From positions 1 to 6,474 of the forward strand of contig JAGHCZ010000092.1 of NCBI GenBank assembly GCA_021160205.1: DNA of 6,474 nt. Reading direction: 5' to 3'. The first letter of the stretch is position 1; every line of letters begins with the position of its first letter. This DNA comes from Nitrososphaerota archaeon (lineage in GTDB: Archaea > Thermoproteota > Nitrososphaeria_A > Caldarchaeales > Wolframiiraptoraceae). The position numbers and the translations under genes were made by a program. Below the pieces are notes generated by a model that saw only the letters and a program-made list of their open reading frames with translations, did no database searches and was not told where the DNA came from. Positions 1 through 5,125 of this stretch are shown here, piece after piece.

Positions 1-2
1 AG

Positions 3-416
3 ATATTCATCGGGGTCATCTATTACCAGAAGCTCCACCACCTTGTAAGGGATAAGATTCACGCGAGGGCCAGAGGCCAGGTCCAAATGCTGACGAGGCA
101 GCCTACCGAGGGAAGAAGCAGAGGCGGAGGATTAAAGTTCGGAGAAATGGAGAGAGACTGCCTGATAGCCCATGGAGCCAGCTTCCTGCTGCTCGATAGG
201 TTGCTCGAGCAAAGCGACAAGTACACAGCGTTTTTCTGCAAGCTTTGCGGTCTTCCAGCTTACTACGACCTTAAACAGGAAAGATTCCTCTGCCCAATTC
301 ACGGCAAAGAAGCTGAAGTGTCATCGGTTTCCATGCCTTTCGCGTTTTATCTCCTACTTGAGGAGATGATGAGCATGGGCATTTATCCAAAGCTTCTCTT
401 CGGGGAGGAGGTGTAG
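3..416 (+). CDS. rpoB: DNA-directed RNA polymerase subunit B, C-terminal fragment (5' end outside window)
   Basis: This is the last 137 codons of the second-largest RNA polymerase subunit, which with subunit A forms the catalytic cleft. The reading frame is open from base 3. It shows the family's very conserved C-terminal block: GVIYYQKLHHLV, then an RGQVQMLTRQPTEGRSRGGG stretch and GEMERDCLIAHGAS (switch-3/clamp region that packs against subunit A). A zinc-ribbon-like site follows, with Cys codons at 237, 246 and 291 and a His codon at 300 (C-x2-C...C-x2-H). The protein ends in the usual helical tail (MPFAFYLLLEEMMSMGIYPKL). The fourth ligand is His rather than Cys; I recall this in some other archaeal B subunits, so I do not treat it as a defect. 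The ATG at 87 is an internal Met, not a start. The stop (TAG 414-416) lies 3 nt before rpoA, and the rpoA ribosome-binding site sits inside the last rpoB codons, so the two are very likely co-transcribed. I cannot tell from this fragment whether B is whole or split (B'/B'') upstream. Confidence 0.97.
   Translation: MFIGVIYYQKLHHLVRDKIHARARGQVQMLTRQPTEGRSRGGGLKFGEMERDCLIAHGASFLLLDRLLEQSDKYTAFFCKLCGLPAYYDLKQERFLCPIHGKEAEVSSVSMPFAFYLLLEEMMSMGIYPKLLFGEEV
407..413 (+). promoter_or_regulatory. Shine-Dalgarno site of rpoA, inside the end of rpoB
   Basis: GGAGGTG ends 6 nt before the ATG at 420 and is complementary to the archaeal 16S 3' tail. It overlaps the last codons of rpoB, which suggests translational coupling of the two largest polymerase subunits. 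It supports ATG 420 as the rpoA start. Confidence 0.8.
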
Positions 417-419
417 AGA

Positions 420-3400
420 ATGTCCACTTCGCTTGAGACGGTCATAGGAATTAAGTTCGGCATTTTAAGCCCAGAAATGATTAGGAAGATGTCAGTAGCC
501 GAGATAACGAACCCGGACACCTACGACGAGGATGGAATGCCGATTCCGACAGGCGTTATGGATCCGAGGCTGGGAACCTTGGAGCCGGGGCAGAGGTGCA
601 AGACCTGCGGAAACACGTATCTAGGCTGCCCAGGCCACTTCGGGCATATCGAGTTGCCTGTCCCGGTGATTCACGTAGGGTTCGTTAAATATATTCATAA
701 TTTGCTCCGAGCGACGTGTAGGTCTTGTGGAAGACTTTTGCTGCATGAAAAAGATATAGAGAGGCTTAGGGCGGAGCTCGAAGAATTGAAGAAAGCTGGA
801 AAACTTTCGTCGGAGTTTCATTATAGGATTCTGCAGAAAGCTTTCTCGGCTAGCACGTGTCCATACTGCGATGAAAAACAGTATAAGATCGAGCTTGAGA
901 AGCCGACGACGTTTATAGAGGTGATAAATTCTGAGAGGAGACGGCTTACCCCCCACGCGGTCAGGGCCAGGCTTGAAAGAATCAAAGATGAAGATCTCGA
1001 ATTACTCGGTCTTGATCCAAAGGTCGCTAGGCCGGAGTGGATGGTTTTAACGGTTTTACCTGTTCCACCCGTTTACGTTAGGCCGTCAATCACCTTAGAA
1101 TCCGGCTTTAGATCAGAAGACGATTTAACCCATAAGCTCGTGGATATCTTAAGAGTTGTTCAAAGGCTTAGAGAAAACATTAACGCCGGATCTCCGTCGC
1201 CGGTCATCGCGGAGCTCGCTGATCTACTCCAATATCACGTAACCACCTATATCAATAACGAGGTTCCAGGTGTGGCTCCGGCGACTCATAGAAGCGGAAG
1301 ACCTCTCAAAACGCTGGTTCGAAGGCTTAAGGGCAAAGAGGGGAGGTTCAGGCTTAATCTAAGCGGTAAGAGGGTGGATTTCTCAGCTAGAACGGTGATA
1401 ACGCCGGATCCGAATCTGAGCATAAACGAGGTCGGAGTTCCGATGGAGGTGGCGATGCAGCTCACGGTTCCTGAAAAAGTTACCACGTGGAACCTCGAAA
1501 GATTAAAGCAATTCGTGAGGAACGGCCCCAACAATTATCCCGGAGCGAAGTACGTCGTGAGGCCGGATGGAAAGCGCGTTAGACTGGCCTTCGTCCAAGA
1601 TCTAGAAGAAGTCGCGGAGGCACTTGAGCCCGGGTTCATCATCGAGAGGCATCTAATTGATGGAGACATAGTCTTGTTCAATCGTCAGCCGAGCCTCCAC
1701 CGGATCTCGATAATGGCCCACCTAGTCAAGGTCCTGCCCTACAAGACCTTCAGGCTGAACCTCTGCGTCTGCACGCCCTACAACGCCGACTTCGACGGCG
1801 ACGAGATGAACCTCCACGTTCCCCAAAGCGAGGAGGCGCAAACCGAGGCCAGAATACTCCTCCTCGTCCAGAACAATATTCTCTCACCGCGTTACGGCGC
1901 CCCGATCATAGGCGCGATAAGAGACTTCCTCACGGCTGCCTATCTCTTAACAAAAGATGACACTTACTTGACGAAGAAGGAAGTGGCTTACCTCCTCGCT
2001 GCAATAGGCCACGACGGAGATCTCCCGGAGCCCGAGATCAAGGAGCCCGAGCCCAAGTGGAGTGGAAGGCAGATTTTCAGCCTCCTCCTGCCAAAAGGCT
2101 TCAATCACACATTCAGAGCAGCTTTCTCACCCGAAATCGAGGTAGTAATCAAAGACGGCAAATTGATCAAGGGAGTAATAGATAAGAACGCTATCGGAGT
2201 GGAAAAGGCGAACAGCATACTCCATAGGCTGACAACGGAATATGGTCCAAACGTGACAAAAGAATTCTTAGATAAGCTCGTCAAAGTAGTCAATACCTAC
2301 CTTAACCTCCGGGGATTCAGCTTTGGAATAGACGACCTCGAGGTCCCCGGCCGCGCATACAAGGAGCTCGAGAAGATTTTCAAGAAGCTCGACGAGGCGT
2401 TTGAGAGGCTCAGAGCGGATTACGAGAAAGGAAGAATAGAGGTCAGGCCTGGAGAAACCTTAGAGCAGGCGTTTGAGTCGAATATTCTGCAAATCCTCTC
2501 CGAAGCAAGGGAAAAAGCCGGAAAAGTCGCGAGAAAATATATCCGCAAAGATAGCTCAGCGGTCATAATGGCGAAGACCGGGGCAAGAGGATCGCCTCTA
2601 AACATCGACCAGATAGTAGCTGTCGTAGGACAGCAGGCCGTTAGGAGGGAGAGGATCAAGCGAGGTTTCATGGATAGGGTTCTCGCCTTCTTCAAGCAGA
2701 TGGATTTATCCCCAAGAGCTAGAGGATTTGTCTACCATTCATTCGCAAGAGGATTGGATCCGGTGGAATTCTTCTTCCACATGGCTGGAGGAAGGGATGG
2801 CTTAGTCGATACGGCGGTCAGAACCCAGCAAAGCGGGTACATGCAGCGCAGGCTCATTAACGCGCTTGAACCGCTCTACGTCGAATACGATGGAACCGTA
2901 AGAACCATGGATGAAAAGAGAATAGTTCAATTCCTTTACGGCGAAGACGGAGTAGACCCCATGAAGAGTTATCACGGGGAAGCTGTAAACTTGGAGATTC
3001 TCATTCACAGGTTAAGACTAAAGGGATCCGCGAAGAAGCCTATTCCAAGGGAAGAGCTTCAGGGGCTCGTGAAGAAATACAAGGGCTTAATGCCGCGAAA
3101 GCTAGTTGAGAAGCTCAAAAACATCGTCGACTCGAGAAAGTTCTCATCCAAAGACGCCTCAAAATTATTCGAGGAGGCCTACAAGGAATACATGAAGAAT
3201 AGGGTCGAGCCTGGAGAAGCTGTGGGAATCGTTACCGCTCAATCAATAGGGGAGCCGAGTACCCAGCTAACTCTCAGAACCTTCCACTTCGCCGGAGTAA
3301 GAGAAGTATCTATCTTAAGAGGGCTTCCGAGGTTAATCGAAATCGTCGACGCGAGGAAGACTCCGTCAACCCCGACTATGAAGATACCGTTAAAGCCCGA

Positions 3401-4235
3401 GTACGCCAAAAACGCGACGGAGGCTCAGAAAGTCGCGAAGCGCATTAAGTACACATCGCTCGAAGATATAGTCTCGGAGATAGGCTTAGACTTGAGGAGG
3501 GGCGCTGTAATAATAAAGCTGGATGATAAAGCCATGAGAAGTGAAGGCGTAACCGTGAGACACGTAGAACAGGCTATAAAATCATTAAAGCTGAAGTACA
3601 CGCACGTCCAGAAGGTCTTCACGGTCTACGCGAGTGAGGGAGACAGAGACTTCGAGAAATTGAAGTCAAAGCTATTGTCTATGCGGATCAAGGGCGCTAA
3701 GAGGATAAAGAAGGCGATGGTGAGATACGAAAACGGAGAATACTTGATCCAAACCGAGGGATCAAACCTCAAAGAAGTCATGCAGATGCCGGAGGTAGAT
3801 CATAAACGAGTCTGGACAAACAACATCCACGAAATAGCCTCAGTTTTAGGAATCGAAGCCGCAAGAGCCGCGATCGTCAAAGAACTACTAAACGTCCTAG
3901 AAGAACAGGGACTAGACGTCGACGTAAGACATCTAATGATAATCGCTGATATGATGACGTTAAACGGTACTGTTAAGCAGATCGGAAGGCATGGAGTAGT
4001 GAGGTTGAAGGGAAGCCCGCTCGCCAGGGCGGCTTTTGAAATAAGCGTTCAAACCTTGATCGACGCGGCGGCGAAGGGAGAAATAGATAATCTAAAGGGA
4101 AACGTCGAGAGAATATTGATTGGAAAAGAGATAAAGCTTGGAACGGGAATGGTCTCGCTTCTAATGAATTATCCCGGCATAGCGAATGGAGCTGGAGTAA
4201 AGCGGGAAGACGCAGATCAAAAGGAGGGCGATTAA
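420..4235 (+). CDS. rpoA: DNA-directed RNA polymerase subunit A, unsplit A'-A'' fusion
   Basis: This is the largest catalytic subunit (1271 aa), which carries the active-site magnesium and polymerises RNA. Visible landmarks run in family order. The clamp has two zinc sites, C60/C63/C70/H73 and C100/C103/C147/C150. DFSARTVITPDPN is at 320-332 and NRQPSLHR at 421-428. The catalytic NADFDGD motif at 455-461 has all three Asp (457, 459, 461). Pore and funnel regions follow. The bridge-helix block GGRDGLVDTAVR begins at 790, and the trigger loop is in VEPGEAVGIVTAQSIGEPSTQ from 929 onward. The conserved C-terminal block (NGTVKQIGRHGVV) is present. Most archaea split this protein into A' (about 880 aa) and A'' (about 390 aa), with the break near residues 855-890 here. 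No stop, frameshift or second ribosome site is seen there, and the total equals A'+A''. There is no intein and no eukaryotic-style heptad tail. It lies 3 nt after rpoB and 3 nt before rpl30e. Codon use is patchy (C/G-ending at 1686-1820). Position 947 in the trigger loop is Ser, where Gly is usual in archaea. Confidence 0.98.
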   Translation: MSTSLETVIGIKFGILSPEMIRKMSVAEITNPDTYDEDGMPIPTGVMDPRLGTLEPGQRCKTCGNTYLGCPGHFGHIELPVPVIHVGFVKYIHNLLRATCRSCGRLLLHEKDIERLRAELEELKKAGKLSSEFHYRILQKAFSASTCPYCDEKQYKIELEKPTTFIEVINSERRRLTPHAVRARLERIKDEDLELLGLDPKVARPEWMVLTVLPVPPVYVRPSITLESGFRSEDDLTHKLVDILRVVQRLRENINAGSPSPVIAELADLLQYHVTTYINNEVPGVAPATHRSGRPLKTLVRRLKGKEGRFRLNLSGKRVDFSARTVITPDPNLSINEVGVPMEVAMQLTVPEKVTTWNLERLKQFVRNGPNNYPGAKYVVRPDGKRVRLAFVQDLEEVAEALEPGFIIERHLIDGDIVLFNRQPSLHRISIMAHLVKVLPYKTFRLNLCVCTPYNADFDGDEMNLHVPQSEEAQTEARILLLVQNNILSPRYGAPIIGAIRDFLTAAYLLTKDDTYLTKKEVAYLLAAIGHDGDLPEPEIKEPEPKWSGRQIFSLLLPKGFNHTFRAAFSPEIEVVIKDGKLIKGVIDKNAIGVEKANSILHRLTTEYGPNVTKEFLDKLVKVVNTYLNLRGFSFGIDDLEVPGRAYKELEKIFKKLDEAFERLRADYEKGRIEVRPGETLEQAFESNILQILSEAREKAGKVARKYIRKDSSAVIMAKTGARGSPLNIDQIVAVVGQQAVRRERIKRGFMDRVLAFFKQMDLSPRARGFVYHSFARGLDPVEFFFHMAGGRDGLVDTAVRTQQSGYMQRRLINALEPLYVEYDGTVRTMDEKRIVQFLYGEDGVDPMKSYHGEAVNLEILIHRLRLKGSAKKPIPREELQGLVKKYKGLMPRKLVEKLKNIVDSRKFSSKDASKLFEEAYKEYMKNRVEPGEAVGIVTAQSIGEPSTQLTLRTFHFAGVREVSILRGLPRLIEIVDARKTPSTPTMKIPLKPEYAKNATEAQKVAKRIKYTSLEDIVSEIGLDLRRGAVIIKLDDKAMRSEGVTVRHVEQAIKSLKLKYTHVQKVFTVYASEGDRDFEKLKSKLLSMRIKGAKRIKKAMVRYENGEYLIQTEGSNLKEVMQMPEVDHKRVWTNNIHEIASVLGIEAARAAIVKELLNVLEEQGLDVDVRHLMIIADMMTLNGTVKQIGRHGVVRLKGSPLARAAFEISVQTLIDAAAKGEIDNLKGNVERILIGKEIKLGTGMVSLLMNYPGIANGAGVKREDADQKEGD
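4223..4227 (+). promoter_or_regulatory. Shine-Dalgarno site of rpl30e
   Basis: GGAGG, in the context AAGGAGGG, lies within the last rpoA codons, 11 nt before ATG 4239. It supports that start and tight coupling to rpoA. Confidence 0.6.
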
Positions 4236-4238
4236 AAC

Positions 4239-4586
4239 ATGAATGAGCAAAAACCCCTGATAGAGGTCAAGGATCTAAAGAGGCACCTCGAGGTAATCGC
4301 TAGAACGGGTAAAATGATCCTCGGATTTAGGCAATCTTATCTTTCAATTTTAAACAAGAAAGCGAGGCTGATAATTCTAGCTGATAACTGTCCGCAAAAA
4401 TTTGAGCGCGAGATAGTCATCGCCTGCAAGATGACCAAAATACCATACGTAAAGGTAAGCGTTCCGGGAACAGAGCTAGGATACATAGCCGGCAAACCGT
4501 TCTCCGCCGCGGTGATTTCCATCCTCGATCCCGGCAGTTCCAACATATTAGAGCAAATTGCGCCAACCGAGGAAGAAGCTTATTAG
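4239..4586 (+). CDS. rpl30e: 50S ribosomal protein L30e
   Basis: This is a large-subunit ribosomal protein (115 aa) of the L7Ae/L30e/S12e kink-turn RNA-binding superfamily, found in archaea and eukaryotes but not bacteria. The fold's order is visible: a first helix with the RTGKMILGFRQS block (about 22-33), a hydrophobic strand RLIILADNCP (about 43-52), a helix with ACKMTKIPY (62-70), then VPGTELGYIAGKP (about 74-86) and AAVISILDPGSSNIL near the end. In this family the G-K-x2-x-G and T-x-L-G segments form the RNA-binding face. The length is slightly above the usual roughly 100 residues, mainly through an N-terminal leader and a short acidic tail. It begins 3 nt after rpoA and ends 34 nt before nusA, the standard archaeal position between the polymerase genes and nusA. 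L7Ae itself is a less likely alternative, given both the gene order and the L30e-like LDPGSSNIL ending. Confidence 0.93.
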   Translation: MNEQKPLIEVKDLKRHLEVIARTGKMILGFRQSYLSILNKKARLIILADNCPQKFEREIVIACKMTKIPYVKVSVPGTELGYIAGKPFSAAVISILDPGSSNILEQIAPTEEEAY

Positions 4587-4606
4587 TCGCTTCTCATTGA
4601 AAAATA

Positions 4607-4610
4607 GAGG
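4607..4610 (+). promoter_or_regulatory. Shine-Dalgarno site that decides the nusA start
   Basis: GAGG lies 10 nt upstream of TTG 4621. The in-frame TTG codons further upstream (4558 and 4597) have no well-placed purine-rich site, so this short motif favours 4621. It is a modest match, so confidence is moderate. Confidence 0.45.
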
Positions 4611-4620
4611 CGTTCCTGGC

Positions 4621-5055
4621 TTGAGTGAGGGAATTAAGCTAACCGACAAAGAGATGAGGTATATCTCGCTCTTTGAAGCCGCCACAGGCGCCGACATAAT
4701 CGACTGCATCGAATACGGGGACGTCGTGGTATTTGTAGTGAGGCGAGGCGAGCTACCGAAAATACTCTCTAGGAGGGGCGCCAAAATTCAAAACTTCTCG
4801 AAACTAATTAAGAAAAAAGTTAAGGTCGTTGAGTACTCAGACGATCCAGCGAAATTCATTCAAAACGCTCTTCAGCCGGCGAAGCTGAGCGAACCCATCA
4901 GAATAACCGAAAGAGCAGATGGTCGAAAGATAGCCGTTGCGGTCGTCGACCCCAAATATAGGGCCATAGCCATAGGCAGAGAAGGTAAGACGATAGACCT
5001 CGTCCGCTTTCTCGCCAGGAGACATCATAAAATAGATCACGTTATAATCCGCTGA
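4621..5055 (+). CDS. nusA: Archaeal NusA-like transcription factor (two KH domains)
   Basis: This is the short archaeal NusA (144 aa from TTG 4621), made only of two KH RNA-binding domains and lacking the N-terminal polymerase-binding and S1 domains of bacterial NusA. It is thought to bind RNA during transcription elongation or termination. The protein opens with the family signature IKLTDKEMRYISLFEAATGA (5-24). KH1 has the loop S-R-R-G at 50-53 in place of G-x-x-G. EYSDDPAKFIQNALQPAK (71-88) links to KH2, whose loop G-R-E-G at 119-122 is intact, followed by a basic helix (RFLARRHHKID). A longer reading from TTG 4558 (165 aa) would overlap rpl30e by 29 nt and add 21 residues absent from the family; TTG 4597 is also possible but lacks a good ribosome site. 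Homologues begin just before the IKLTD motif, which matches 4621. It is the last gene of the polymerase cluster here, and the usual next gene, rps12, is absent. Confidence 0.92.
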   Translation: MSEGIKLTDKEMRYISLFEAATGADIIDCIEYGDVVVFVVRRGELPKILSRRGAKIQNFSKLIKKKVKVVEYSDDPAKFIQNALQPAKLSEPIRITERADGRKIAVAVVDPKYRAIAIGREGKTIDLVRFLARRHHKIDHVIIR

Positions 5056-5125
5056 GCGAGCGCAGGCTACGGGAATATTCATTAGTAGGCGCGTAGTCGG
5101 CAAACGGTGAAGAGGTGAATCACGA
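5056..5125 (+). other. nusA-ppsA intergenic gap with possible weak hairpin
   Basis: This 70-nt gap is the longest non-coding stretch in the window. Bases 5065-5071 can pair with 5092-5098 (seven pairs, one G-U) around a 20-nt loop that contains the palindrome GAATATTC (5073-5080). There is no run of T residues, so an archaeal oligo-T terminator is not supported. A TTATAA at 5042-5047, inside the end of nusA, or the AT-rich loop could serve as a TATA element for ppsA, but neither has a convincing purine-rich BRE. The hairpin may be chance. Confidence 0.2.
5112..5118 (+). promoter_or_regulatory. Shine-Dalgarno site that fixes the ppsA TTG start
   Basis: GAGGTGA is a strong match to the archaeal anti-Shine-Dalgarno sequence and ends 7 nt before TTG 5126. 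An in-frame stop (TGA 5108-5110) lies just upstream, so TTG 5126 is the only reasonable start. Confidence 0.8.

Noticed and set aside
362..372. A C-box-like GATGATGAG suggesting a C/D box guide RNA
   Set aside because: It lies within rpoB codons for a conserved EEMMS segment, and no matching D box (CTGA) follows at the right spacing.
87..416. A separate 109-residue gene starting at ATG 87
   Set aside because: The frame is open back to base 3 and those upstream codons encode conserved RpoB sequence (GVIYYQKLHHLV), so this ATG is internal to rpoB.
2420..2695. Minus-strand frames inside rpoA, such as this one
   Set aside because: All of them fall opposite highly conserved RpoA coding sequence and show no family signature.
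3069..3092. A relic start codon for a separate A'' gene (GTG 3069 or ATG 3090)
   Set aside because: Both are in the continuous frame, no stop separates them from A', and no purine-rich ribosome site lies at a suitable distance.
420..4235. A possible intein or insertion explaining the long RpoA
   Set aside because: The length equals A' plus A'' and every motif follows in normal spacing; no intein-like Cys/His-Asn splice blocks are seen.
5056..5125. An intrinsic terminator or tRNA-like element between nusA and ppsA
   Set aside because: There is only one weak seven-pair stem, with no T-tract and no cloverleaf or conserved tRNA arms.
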